In this document: piece by piece, positions 22,396 to 30,289 of the stretch
Layout: every line of letters starts with the position of its first letter
Numbering within the stretch: position 1 is the first letter of the stretch
Assembly: GCF_900199635.1 (NCBI RefSeq)
Contig: NZ_LT962687.1
Coordinates: 1,907,501 to 1,971,500 of the forward strand
Direction: 5' to 3'
Length of the DNA stretch: 64,000 nt
From: Anaerotruncus massiliensis (ex Togo et al. 2026)
GTDB lineage: Bacteria > Bacillota > Clostridia > Oscillospirales > Ruminococcaceae
Notes under the pieces: model-generated
Database searches by the model: none
What the model was told of the DNA's origin: nothing
What the model saw: only the letters and a program-made list of their open reading frames with translations
Program-made: the position numbers and the translations under genes

Positions 22396-23214
22396 TCAGT
22401 CGGTTGGCTTGGCGGCGTTCCGTTTCTTGGCCTGCTTCCACAGCTCGTCCAGCTTTTCGATGCCGGCCGTCTTCATGTCCACGCCCCGCTCCCGCGCAAG
22501 CGCCTCCACCTGCTCGAACCGGTCGATGAACTTTTCGCACGCCTGCCCGAGGCTCTGCTCCGCGTCCACATGGGTGAACCGGGACACGTTGACCGCCGCG
22601 AAGAGCACGTCCCCCAATTCCTCGTCGATGTGCGCCGCGTCCCCTTCGGAAATGGCTTCCCGCAGTTCCGCGACCTCGCTTTCAAGGTCCCGCAGCGCCC
22701 CGCCGGTATCCGGGTAGTCGAACCCGACCTTCGCCGCGCGGTGCTGCACCTTTTCGCTGCGCATGAGCGCCGGAAGCGCCGCGCTCACGCTCCTGAGCGT
22801 CTCGGTCCCCGTCTTCTGGCCCTTGGTCCGCTCCTTGATGCGGTCCCAGTTGACGAGCACCTCGCCGCTGTCCGCGACCTTCGTCTCGCCGAACACATGG
22901 GGATGGCGGACGATCAGCTTTTTGCAGATGCCGTCGCACACGTCGCCGAAATCGAAGCGGCCCGCCTCCTCCTCCATGCGCGCGTGGAACGCCACCTGGA
23001 GAAGCACGTCCCCCAGCTCCTCCTGAAGGAGCACCGGGTCGTCGTTGTCGATCGCCTCGCAGACCTCATAGGTCTCCTCGATGAAGTTCCTGCGGATCGA
23101 GTGGTGGTCCTGCTCGCGGTCCCACGGGCAACCGCCCTCTCCGCGGAGCAGGGACATGATCGTAATCAGGTCCCCCACGTCGTATTTCTGCTTGCGCTCA
23201 AACTGCACCGGCAT
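22396..23214 (-). CDS. mazG: MazG nucleoside triphosphate pyrophosphohydrolase (YabN C-terminal type)
   Basis: The 272-residue protein has two MazG all-alpha domains: GCPWDREQDHHSIRRNFIEE with EELGDVLLQVAFHA (about residues 28-85), and a second with EISEGD-like helix and EELGDVLFAAVNVSR (about 195-205). EExxD clusters bind Mg. It hydrolyses NTPs to NMPs, cleansing the pool. In Bacillus YabN carries an extra methylase domain; here only the MazG part is present. It is encoded 48 bases after spoVB. Confidence 0.93.
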   Translation of the reverse strand: MPVQFERKQKYDVGDLITIMSLLRGEGGCPWDREQDHHSIRRNFIEETYEVCEAIDNDDPVLLQEELGDVLLQVAFHARMEEEAGRFDFGDVCDGICKKLIVRHPHVFGETKVADSGEVLVNWDRIKERTKGQKTGTETLRSVSAALPALMRSEKVQHRAAKVGFDYPDTGGALRDLESEVAELREAISEGDAAHIDEELGDVLFAAVNVSRFTHVDAEQSLGQACEKFIDRFEQVEALARERGVDMKTAGIEKLDELWKQAKKRNAAKPTD

Positions 23215-23262
23215 GCCCGCCGCGCCCCCTTTACAGGCCCATTTGGGGCTGCTTTTAGTATT

Positions 23263-25005
23263 CTACCCTAAAAGGGAGCGCTTTTCAAGTAGCTTTGCAA
23301 ACTTTTCGCCGCCCGGCACCATTAATATGTCCTCTTTGGTGACGGTTTTAGTCAATAAGACGACAAAAGCATAAATTACGACGCCGATCGACACGCCGCC
23401 CACCGCCGCGAGCTGACTGCCGCAAACCCGCTCCAGCAGGCCGTTTGCGGCCCATGCCCCGACCGCGCAGCAGACCGCCGCGAAAAACGGCTTCCCGAAG
23501 ACCGGCCCCACCGGGATGCGCACCCCGGTAGAATTTACCAGCACCCCGAAGCTCACGAAAAGCACGAACGCGTAGCAGACGAGCGTTCCGACGGGCGCAG
23601 CCTGGATGTTGAGCCGGGGCACCGCCACGAGCAGGAAGTTGAGCACGAGCTTGAGCCCGCCGCCTGCCAGCAGCAGCTTGACCGGCAGGTCGGCGCGCCC
23701 GACCGCCTGCAAAATCGCGTTGACCGGCAGCGAGAGCGCCACAAAGATCGCGCTCAGCCCCATCAGGTGGAGCGCCGGGGAGATGACCGCCGACTCCATC
23801 GGCTTGGAGAAGAAGAGCAGCCGCAACACCGGGCCGGCCATCGCGCAGATGCCCAGCCCCGCCGGCATCGCGATGAGGGAGGCCAGCCGCAGCGCGGACG
23901 CGACGTTGCGCTCCAGCGCCCTCCGGTCGCGCACCGCCCACGCCGCCGACACGGCGGGCAGCAGGCTCACGCCGATCGTCGTGGTGAGCGAGGGCACCAG
24001 GTTATAGACCGGCACCGCCAGCCCCGAATAACAGCCGTAGAGATAGGAGGCGAGCATCTCCCGGCCCACCCCGCCCGGGATGAGCCCCTCGTAGATGCCC
24101 TCGATCACGCCCGGATGCCGGGTGATCGCGTGGCCCAGGCGGTTCATCACCGAGATGAGGTCGATGAAGGAGGTGAGGTTGGTGATGAGCGAGGCGACGC
24201 ACACCGGCACCGCGATCGCGACCAGCCGTTTGAGCAGCGCGCGGGACGGGGCCGCGGGCGGCGACGCCTTCCACTGCTCGGGGGTGATCGCGCCGCGCCC
24301 GAGCCTGTGGCGCGCGGCCATGTAGACCGCGCCGCAGAGGGTGCTGACCGTCACGCCGAGGATCGCGCCCGCCGCCGCGTAGGGCAGCACCGCAATCTGC
24401 GCCTCCTGCGCCGAGGCGCAGGGCGCGCCGAACACCGTCCCCTCCAGGGAGAACTGCCGCAGGCCCGCCACCGTCACGCCGTAGGAGAGCGCCAGCCCAA
24501 ACGCGAGCTTCGCGACCGCCTCGACGATCTGCGAGACGGCGGTGGGGGCCATGTCCTGCATCCCCTGCCAGTAACCGCGCAGCGCCGCCATCAGGCAGCC
24601 GAAGAAAAGCGCCGGGGAGAGCATCCGCACCGCCCACACCGAGCCCGGGTTCTGCACCCGGGCGGAAAACCACCCCGCGCCGAAAAACATGAGCAGGCTT
24701 CCCGCCGCGCCGACCGCGAGGAAGGCCGCCCCCGCCACCCGCAGGAGCTTGCGCGCGTCGCGCGCGCGCCCGCAGGCCATGCTCTCGCTGACGAGCTTGG
24801 AGACCGCCACCGGCACGCCCGACACAAAAAGGGCGTAGAGCGGATAGTAGAGCTCGTAGGCGACGTTGAAGTAGCTCATGCCCACGCCGCCGAGGATGTT
24901 GGTGAGCGGGATCTTGAAAAGCGCGCCGATCAGTTTGACGACCACCGTCCCGGCCGCCAGCACCATCGTCCCATACAGATAGCCGTGCCTGTGGCGCTGC
25001 TCCAT
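23263..25005 (-). CDS. spoVB: Stage V sporulation protein B / MOP-family lipid flippase
   Basis: The 580-residue protein has about 14 membrane segments of the MATE/MOP fold, beginning YLYGTMVLAAGTVVVKLIGA and including RALLKRLVAIAVPVCVASL. SpoVB acts in cortex synthesis as a putative lipid-linked precursor flippase. Gene order with mazG, rqcP and yabPQ identifies it. The ATG at 25005 is used; a GTG two codons earlier is possible. No convincing -35 was found; TATAGT and TAATAT upstream are -10 candidates. Confidence 0.9.
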   Translation of the reverse strand: MEQRHRHGYLYGTMVLAAGTVVVKLIGALFKIPLTNILGGVGMSYFNVAYELYYPLYALFVSGVPVAVSKLVSESMACGRARDARKLLRVAGAAFLAVGAAGSLLMFFGAGWFSARVQNPGSVWAVRMLSPALFFGCLMAALRGYWQGMQDMAPTAVSQIVEAVAKLAFGLALSYGVTVAGLRQFSLEGTVFGAPCASAQEAQIAVLPYAAAGAILGVTVSTLCGAVYMAARHRLGRGAITPEQWKASPPAAPSRALLKRLVAIAVPVCVASLITNLTSFIDLISVMNRLGHAITRHPGVIEGIYEGLIPGGVGREMLASYLYGCYSGLAVPVYNLVPSLTTTIGVSLLPAVSAAWAVRDRRALERNVASALRLASLIAMPAGLGICAMAGPVLRLLFFSKPMESAVISPALHLMGLSAIFVALSLPVNAILQAVGRADLPVKLLLAGGGLKLVLNFLLVAVPRLNIQAAPVGTLVCYAFVLFVSFGVLVNSTGVRIPVGPVFGKPFFAAVCCAVGAWAANGLLERVCGSQLAAVGGVSIGVVIYAFVVLLTKTVTKEDILMVPGGEKFAKLLEKRSLLG

Positions 25006-25073
25006 TCCCACACCCCCGTCTCGAATTAATACACCTATATTACCACAGCGGGCCGTTTATTACTATACCGCGG

Positions 25074-25102
25074 TTGCATTCCCCCGCCCTTTCGGGTAGA
25101 AT
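25074..25102 (+). promoter_or_regulatory. Sigma-A promoter of mtnN
   Basis: TTGCAT (25074-25079), 17 bases, TAGAAT (25097-25102), 35 bases before the ATG. It diverges from spoVB. Confidence 0.8.
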
Positions 25103-25137
25103 GGGAGCATCTGAACCGTTTGGAGGACTTGATTTTT

Positions 25138-25815
25138 ATGGTTACGATCGGCGTCATCTGCGCGATGGACAGCGAATTCGACCTCATCCGCGAGGCCCTC
25201 TCCCACGGGGAAATCCAAACCGCGGGCCGCTGTGAATTCCTTTCGGCCGAGCGCGCGGGCAAACGGGTCGTCGCCGCCACCTGCGGCGTCGGCAAGGTCA
25301 ACGCCGCCGTCTGCGCGCAGATGCTCATCTCCCGCTTCGGCGCGGACTATGTGATCAACAGCGGCGTCGCCGGCGCGCTCTCGGACAGGCTGCGCATCCT
25401 CGACCTCGTCGCGGCGCGCACCGTCTTTTACCACGACCTCGAGGAACGCCTGCTGCAAAAGTATTTCCCCCACTGCTCCCGCTTTCCCGCCGACGAGCGG
25501 CTCGTCTCCCTCGTGGAGGAGCTCGCCGCCGGACAGGGGGTCCGCTGCGTGCCCGGAGAGATCGTCTCGGGCGAGCAGTTTGTCACCGATTCCGCCGTCA
25601 AGGAGCGGATCGCCCGCGAAACCCGCGCCGACGCCATCGAGATGGAGGGCGCGGCGGTCGGCCACGCCTGCTACCTGAGCGGGGTGCCCTTCGCCGTCGT
25701 GCGGTGCATCTCGGACGGCGCCGACGACAGCGGCGGCATGGACTACGACACCTTCGTCGGGCACGCCGCCCGGCGCTGCGCCAAAATCACCCTCGGCCTC
25801 ATCGACCGCATCTGA
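25138..25815 (+). CDS. mtnN: 5'-methylthioadenosine/S-adenosylhomocysteine nucleosidase
   Basis: The 225-residue enzyme cleaves adenine from MTA and SAH, serving methionine salvage and methyl-cycle detoxification. It starts MVTIGVICAMDSEFDLI and has INSGVAGAL, then the purine-site segment AIEMEGAAVGHACYLSGVPF with the catalytic Glu, and RCISDGADD with the catalytic Asp. The ATG at 25138 has GGAGG 11 bases upstream. It stands alone, with its own promoter and terminator. Confidence 0.95.
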   Translation: MVTIGVICAMDSEFDLIREALSHGEIQTAGRCEFLSAERAGKRVVAATCGVGKVNAAVCAQMLISRFGADYVINSGVAGALSDRLRILDLVAARTVFYHDLEERLLQKYFPHCSRFPADERLVSLVEELAAGQGVRCVPGEIVSGEQFVTDSAVKERIARETRADAIEMEGAAVGHACYLSGVPFAVVRCISDGADDSGGMDYDTFVGHAARRCAKITLGLIDRI

Positions 25816-25832
25816 GCGCGGCGGGAGACGCG

Positions 25833-25912
25833 GGCGGCGGAACCCGCGCATCCGCGCGGGGACGCGTTCGCAGAACGCGTCCGCCCGGCCGCGGGCCGGG
25901 CGTTCCGCCGCC
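25833..25912. repeat. Near-perfect four-way-junction (cloverleaf) inverted repeats
   Basis: An 11-bp outer stem GGCGGCGGAAC (25833-25843) pairs with GTTCCGCCGCC (25902-25912). It encloses three perfect hairpins placed almost without spacers: CCGCGC/GCGCGG (loop ATCC), GACGCGTTC/GAACGCGTC (loop GCA) and GCCCGGCC/GGCCGGGC (loop GCG). At most one base is unpaired at each junction. It lies in the transcribed tail of mtnN before the terminator. Confidence 0.8.
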
Positions 25913-25935
25913 GGGCGCGCCCCCCGCACCGCGTG

Positions 25936-25966
25936 AAAAAAAGCCGCCTCTGACGAGGCGGCTTTT
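25936..25966. terminator. Bidirectional terminator between mtnN and the MATE gene
   Basis: AAAAGCCGCCTC pairs with GAGGCGGCTTTT around TGAC; A and T tracts on both sides serve both converging genes. Confidence 0.9.
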
Positions 25967-26001
25967 CCGTTTGCGAAAACGGGTACGCGGGAGCGGGGCG
26001 G

Positions 26002-27366
26002 CTACGCCTCGTCCGCGAGGGTCGCGATGTGGTTGTGGTAGACATAGCGGTACATGAAAAGCGCGATCGTCACCGACACGTACTCCGAGACGGGGAACGC
26101 GGCCCACACGGCGTCGAGGCCGACGAACCGCGCCATCAGCCAGGCCACCGGCAGCAGCACCGCGAGCTGGCGCGCGACCGACATGGTCAGGCTGAGCACG
26201 CCGTTGCCCATCGCCTGGAAGACCGAGGAGAGCACGATGCCGACCCCCGCGCCCAAAAAGCTGATGCTGATGATCCGCAGGGCGGGCACGCCGATGGAAA
26301 GCAGTGCGTCGGACGCCTTGAAAAGGCGGAGCAGGGGCACCGGAAAGAGCTGGAAGATCAACAGGCCGAGCGCCATGATGCTCAGCGCGTAGACGAGCGC
26401 CAGGCGGATCGAAGCGGTGATCCGGGTGCGCTTGCGCGCGCCGTAGTTGTAGGCCACGATCGGCACGAGGCCGTTGGTGAGCCCGAAGATCGGCATGAAG
26501 ACGAAGCTCTGGAGCTTGAAGTAGACCCCGAACACGGCGACCGCCGTCTCCGAAAAGGCGATGAGGATCTTATTCATGCCGATGGTCATGACCGTGCCGA
26601 TCGACTGCATGACGATTGACGGCACGCCCACCTTGTAAATTTCCCCGATGATGCGGCCGTTCGGACGGAAATGCCGGAAATCCATGTGGACTTCCTTATT
26701 TTTCTTCGCATTGAACCACAGCCCCATCAGCATCGCCACGATCTGCCCGATGACGGTGGCGATCGCCGCGCCCTTGACTCCCAGCCTCGGGAACCCGAAG
26801 AGGCCGAAGATCATGATCGGGTCGAGGATGATGTTGATGATCGCGCCGGTCGCCTGGGTGATCATGTTGTAGATCGTGATGCCCGTGGCCTGCAAGATCC
26901 GCTCGCAGGCGAACTGCATGAAGCAGCCGAACGAAAAGACGGTGCAGACCGTCAGGTAGTCGGTGCCCATCGAGATGATCTCGGGGTTCTCGGTGAAGGC
27001 GCGGAAAAACGCCTCCGAAAACAGCCCCCCGAAGATGGCGAAGACCAGCCAGTTGCAGAGGGAGAGCAGGATGCCGTTTTCCGCCGCCGCGTTCGCGTCG
27101 TCGAAGCGGCGCTCCCCGAGCCTGCGGGAGAGCAGCGAGTTGATGCCGATGCCGGTGCCGATGCCCACCGCGATGATGAGGTTCTGCACCGGGAAGGCCA
27201 GCGACACCGCCGTGAGCGCATTCTCCCCGATCTGCGCCACGAAGATGCTGTCCACGATGTTGTAAAGCGCCTGGATCAGCATCGAGATCATGATCGGCAG
27301 GGACATCGTCACCAGCAGCTTGCCCACCGGCATGGTGCCCATGCGGTTTTCTTTTCTCTCTTCCAT
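26002..27366 (-). CDS. MATE-family multidrug efflux transporter
   Basis: The 454-residue protein has twelve membrane segments and the MATE signatures ALYNIVDSIFVAQIGENALT near the start and its echo in the second half (GMNKILIAFSETAVAVFGVY, NYGARKRTRI). It exports cationic drugs or metabolites by Na+ or H+ antiport. The ATG at 27366 has AAGGAAGGG upstream. It has a strong promoter. Confidence 0.92.
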   Translation of the reverse strand: MEERKENRMGTMPVGKLLVTMSLPIMISMLIQALYNIVDSIFVAQIGENALTAVSLAFPVQNLIIAVGIGTGIGINSLLSRRLGERRFDDANAAAENGILLSLCNWLVFAIFGGLFSEAFFRAFTENPEIISMGTDYLTVCTVFSFGCFMQFACERILQATGITIYNMITQATGAIINIILDPIMIFGLFGFPRLGVKGAAIATVIGQIVAMLMGLWFNAKKNKEVHMDFRHFRPNGRIIGEIYKVGVPSIVMQSIGTVMTIGMNKILIAFSETAVAVFGVYFKLQSFVFMPIFGLTNGLVPIVAYNYGARKRTRITASIRLALVYALSIMALGLLIFQLFPVPLLRLFKASDALLSIGVPALRIISISFLGAGVGIVLSSVFQAMGNGVLSLTMSVARQLAVLLPVAWLMARFVGLDAVWAAFPVSEYVSVTIALFMYRYVYHNHIATLADEA

Positions 27367-27429
27367 TGGACCCTTCCTTTTTCTTTTCTCTCTTTTTCGT
27401 CCACATTCGTGTCTATTAGATAAATAGAT

Positions 27430-27458
27430 AGTATAGCATATCCCGGACGATACATCAA
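27430..27458 (-). promoter_or_regulatory. Sigma-A promoter of the MATE gene
   Basis: TTGATG (27453-27458), 17 bases, TATACT (27430-27435) on the minus strand. Confidence 0.85.
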
Positions 27459-27484
27459 CCCCGAAATGAAAGAAGCTGTGACGG

Positions 27485-27527
27485 AAAAAAGGAAGCGGGC
27501 ACTAATCCGTGCCCGCTTCCTTTTTTT
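27485..27527. terminator. Bidirectional terminator containing a stop codon
   Basis: GGAAGCGGGCA pairs with TGCCCGCTTCC around an 8-base loop, flanked by A6 and T7. The stop codon of the 59-residue gene lies at 27502-27504 inside the hairpin. Confidence 0.88.
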
Positions 27528-27681
27528 CCCCGGCCGCCAAAAACATCTCTTCCACCGCGGCCTGCGCCGCCTTGACGCGGTAACCGATCTCCGACGCCTG
27601 CGTCGCCATGCCCGACGCAAGGTCTTTGATGTCCGTCATCTCGTTGAACAGCCTCAGATACATTTCCTTGTAAACGTCCAT
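27502..27681 (-). CDS. 59-residue helical protein paired with an XRE regulator
   Basis: The ATG at 27681 has AAGGAG 6 bases upstream. The product begins MDVYKEMYLRLFNEMTDIKD, continues with an Ala/Gln-rich amphipathic helix (AAQAAVEEMFLAAGEKK), and is acidic with no signal or membrane segment. A consensus promoter (27737-27765) and a terminator frame it, which supports a real gene. It is divergent from the XRE repressor gene, so it may be that regulator's target or partner. No family was recognised. Confidence 0.75.
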   Translation of the reverse strand: MDVYKEMYLRLFNEMTDIKDLASGMATQASEIGYRVKAAQAAVEEMFLAAGEKKEAGTD

Positions 27682-27716
27682 CCTTTTCTCCTTTATTGTC
27701 TGAAATATAATTTTTA

Positions 27717-27731
27717 TTAGTTAATACCTAA
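27717..27731. promoter_or_regulatory. Imperfect palindrome, candidate XRE operator
   Basis: TTAGTTAATACCTAA is a 15-base dyad with 12 symmetric positions, just downstream of the -10 box of the 59-residue gene. It would suit repression by the divergent XRE protein. Confidence 0.35.
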
Positions 27732-27736
27732 TGTGC

Positions 27737-27765
27737 ATTATATATCACTTGATAATAATTTTCAA
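27737..27765 (-). promoter_or_regulatory. Sigma-A promoter of the 59-residue gene
   Basis: TTGAAA (27760-27765), 17 bases, perfect TATAAT (27737-27742) on the minus strand, in a locally AT-rich divergent region. Confidence 0.85.
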
Positions 27766-27801
27766 GAGGTCTTGGTAAACTTTATATGGGGGGAATCCAA
27801 T

Positions 27802-28038
27802 ATGAAGTTTGAATATCGGGATGAGTATATAAAGCTGGGTTTAAAAGTTTCCTACTATCGGCGGCTGCGCGGTTTGTCTCAAGAACAGTTGGCTGAGAGG
27901 ATCGGAAAGAATCCATCGTATATCGGCCAGGTTGAGGCACCGAATATCGCACAAGCCATTTCTTTGGATTTGCTGTTCGATATCGCGAAGACATTGGGCG
28001 TGCCCGCGTATAAGTTCCTCGACTTCGAGGACGACTAG
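27802..28038 (+). CDS. XRE-family helix-turn-helix regulator
   Basis: The 78-residue protein is little more than an HTH_3 domain: LKVSYYRRLRGLSQEQLAER, then IGKNPSYIGQVE as recognition helix, and LDLLFDIAKTLGV. GGGGGGA precedes the ATG. Codon use is less GC-rich than in the neighbours (many AAA, GAA, TAT codons), as is the upstream region, hinting at different origin. It is divergent from the 59-residue gene. Confidence 0.88.
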   Translation: MKFEYRDEYIKLGLKVSYYRRLRGLSQEQLAERIGKNPSYIGQVEAPNIAQAISLDLLFDIAKTLGVPAYKFLDFEDD

Positions 28039-28167
28039 CGGCGGGCTTTCCCGGCCGCGCCGGCACGGGCCTTCTTCGCGAGGCCGGCTGGTTTCGCGCG
28101 GTGGGGGATTCTCAAGGGGGCGAGCTTTGCGCCCCCATCTTCTTCAAGCGAGCCCCCTTGAGCACCC

Positions 28168-28229
28168 TTCTTTCCCCTATTTCTTGGGTGGGCAAGAAAT
28201 AGGGCCGCCCGCCGGGGCGGGACCCGGCA
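28168..28229. repeat. Dispersed repeat R4, copy B
   Basis: It is nearly identical to 14571-14632 in the same orientation. The hairpin here is CCCTATTTCTTG/CAAGAAATAGGG, with one C-G pair replaced by T-A relative to copy A. The flanks are unrelated. Confidence 0.85.
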
Positions 28230-28270
28230 TGCCCTCCCTGCCTCCGGGAGGAAGACCTGCAAGCGCAATC

Positions 28271-28309
28271 AAAAAGGGCGGAGATTCCAAACGAATCTCC
28301 GCCCTTTTT
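28271..28309. terminator. Bidirectional terminator
   Basis: AAAAAGGGCGGAGATTC pairs with GAATCTCCGCCCTTTTT, serving the minus-strand gene ending at 28321. Confidence 0.9.
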
Positions 28310-28320
28310 CCGTCGTGTTG

Positions 28321-28758
28321 TTATTCCGCGGGGGTATCCCCGGCGGGCGCCTCCGGCGCTTCCGGGGCCTCGGCCGCCTCCGGCTCGATGGGCGACTGCT
28401 CCTTGAGGGAAGCGCCGCACCGCTGGCAGTAGAGCGCGTCGAGCGGGTTCTCCTTCATGCACTCGGGGCAGCGCAGCACCCGCTTCATCTCGTCGAGCCG
28501 GCCGTTGAGCTCGTCGAGCTCCGCGAGCTGGGAGGAGATCTCCTCGACGCACATGTTGATGAGCTCCTCGTTTTCCGCGCCCGATTTCCTTAGCTCGTAG
28601 ATGATCTCCCCGAGCTTCAGGTAGTTCGCGTCGATGTCGTTTTTGAGCTGCGCGGCCTGCACGCGGACCTTCGTCTGCTCCGCGACCTCCTGCGCCTTGC
28701 TCCCGGCCGCGCTCGCCAAATCCTTCGCCTTGATGATCAGGTTATCAATGGTTCCCAT
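28321..28758 (-). CDS. Coiled-coil zinc-ribbon protein
   Basis: The 145-residue protein has an N-terminal helical/coiled-coil part (about residues 3-92, heptad-rich, with LKNDIDANYLKLGEIIYELR), a zinc ribbon (CPECMKENPLDALYCQRCG, four Cys) and an acidic Ala/Pro/Glu tail. Clostridia often encode such proteins; the function is unknown. It has a near-ideal promoter and is monocistronic. Confidence 0.8.
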   Translation of the reverse strand: MGTIDNLIIKAKDLASAAGSKAQEVAEQTKVRVQAAQLKNDIDANYLKLGEIIYELRKSGAENEELINMCVEEISSQLAELDELNGRLDEMKRVLRCPECMKENPLDALYCQRCGASLKEQSPIEPEAAEAPEAPEAPAGDTPAE

Positions 28759-28793
28759 ATCAGCATGACCTCCGTCCGTTAGATTCTAGGGAT

Positions 28794-28822
28794 ATTATAC
28801 ACGCTGGCCGGGGCTTTTACAA
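28794..28822 (-). promoter_or_regulatory. Sigma-A promoter of the coiled-coil zinc-ribbon gene
   Basis: TTGTAA (28817-28822), 17 bases, perfect TATAAT (28794-28799) on the minus strand. Confidence 0.85.
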
Positions 28823-28840
28823 GCGCCCGCCGCGGATTTC

Positions 28841-30289
28841 CTATTCCAGGTAAAATTCCCGCACCCGTTTTTTGCGCCGCAGGACCTCGTCGAACCGGGA
28901 AAGGTACTCGTAGGGGTACTTGTAGTTATAGACCCGCTCGATCTCCCCGGTGACCGGGTGGCGCAGCTTGGTGGACGCGCCCGCCCCCACCGCGAGGATG
29001 GTGTGCGTCTCGTCCATGATGTAGACGTTGTAGAGTCCCTCCCGGCCGGGCAGCGAATAGCCGACGTTTTCGAGGTTCGCGAGGGTGCCGTTCTGCCGGT
29101 AGAGGTAGTAGGGCCGCTGGCCCGCGGCGGCCGCCGCGCGGCGCGCGTAGCCGACCATCCCGTCCACGAGCGCGAGCTCGGCGCGCGCCTCGCCGAAGGA
29201 GAGCCGGGAGGCCCGCTTGACCGTCAGCGTGTGCACCGTGACGTTCTCGGGCGCGAGGGCGAGCACCCCGTCGACACTCGCGCGAAAGCCCTCGGGCGTG
29301 TCGGTCGGGAGCCCCGCGATCAGGTCGGCGTTGATGCAGTCGAAGCCCACCTTCCGCGCGAGTTCGAACGCCTCGAAGAACCGCGCCGACGTGTGGCGGC
29401 GGCCGATCTCCGCGAGCACCCCGTCCGAGAGGGTCTGCGGGTTGATGCTCACCCGCCGCCCGCCGCCCGCCTTGATGGCGCGCAGCTTGTCCTCCGTGAC
29501 CGTGTCGGGGCGGCCCGCCTCGACGGTGTATTCCCACGCCGAGGCCACGTCGAAATGCGCCGCGACCGCGTCCATCACGCGGGAGAGCTGGTCCGCCGTG
29601 AGGGTGGTGGGGGTGCCGCCGCCGAAATAGACGGTGCGCAGCCGAAGCCCCAGCTCCCGCGCGATCTCTCCGGTGGCGGCCAGCTCGCCGCACAGCCTGT
29701 CCACATAGTCGGGGATCAGCTTCGCGGCCTGCTCGACCGAGTGGGAGACGAACGAGCAGTAGGCGCACCGGGTCGGGCAGAAGGGCACCGAGACATAGAG
29801 GGAAAAGCTGTCGGGCGTCGACCGGGAAAGCAGCTCCCGCTCCACGGCGGCCGTCTCCACGGCGAGGGAGAACTTCTCCCCGCTCACCAGCCGCTCGTCC
29901 ATAAAATGGCAGCGCAGGGCCGCCTCGTCCATCCCTTCCTCCATCCGCGCCGCGAAGAGCTTGACCGGACGGATGCCGGTGAGCACCCCCCAGGGCGGGC
30001 GGACGCCCGTCCCCTCGGACAAAAGCGTATAGGCCAGCACGCCGAAGCGGTGCTCCAGCCCGGAGGTTCCTCCGGCGGGCGCCTCGGCCCGCAGGGCGCG
30101 GGGGGAGCCGTCCCCCAGGCGCGAAACCGCCTCGAGAAGCCCCTCCCGGTACCGGGCGTGCAGAAAATTGCCCGCGAAATCCTCCGGGGGCGCGCCCTGC
30201 TCCACGGCGACCTTCTCGCCGGGGAAAAACATCTGTGTGAGCCGCTGGAGCTCGTAGCCGCAGGCGTGCCCGTCAATAAAGACCGTCAT
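28841..30289 (-). CDS. hemZ: HemZ-type oxygen-independent coproporphyrinogen dehydrogenase (radical SAM)
   Basis: The 482-residue radical-SAM protein has CPTRCAYCSF (three Cys for the 4Fe-4S cluster) near residue 171, FGGGTPTTL, and the HemN-like C-terminal half (YYLYRQNGTLANLENVGYSL). An N-terminal extension of about 160 residues is typical of HemZ. Annotated as acting in heme synthesis, HemZ often occurs without a full heme pathway. It overlaps the MBL gene by 17 bases and ends the recJ-relA-dtd operon. Confidence 0.9.
   Translation of the reverse strand: MTVFIDGHACGYELQRLTQMFFPGEKVAVEQGAPPEDFAGNFLHARYREGLLEAVSRLGDGSPRALRAEAPAGGTSGLEHRFGVLAYTLLSEGTGVRPPWGVLTGIRPVKLFAARMEEGMDEAALRCHFMDERLVSGEKFSLAVETAAVERELLSRSTPDSFSLYVSVPFCPTRCAYCSFVSHSVEQAAKLIPDYVDRLCGELAATGEIARELGLRLRTVYFGGGTPTTLTADQLSRVMDAVAAHFDVASAWEYTVEAGRPDTVTEDKLRAIKAGGGRRVSINPQTLSDGVLAEIGRRHTSARFFEAFELARKVGFDCINADLIAGLPTDTPEGFRASVDGVLALAPENVTVHTLTVKRASRLSFGEARAELALVDGMVGYARRAAAAAGQRPYYLYRQNGTLANLENVGYSLPGREGLYNVYIMDETHTILAVGAGASTKLRHPVTGEIERVYNYKYPYEYLSRFDEVLRRKKRVREFYLE

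Larger units (their letters stand above)
28039..28320. other. 282-base gap with repeat R4 and a terminator
   Basis: Apart from repeat R4 copy B and the terminator at 28271-28309 the stretch holds GGGGGCGAGCTTTGCGCCCCC, a hairpin at about 28117-28137. No gene was seen. Confidence 0.6.
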
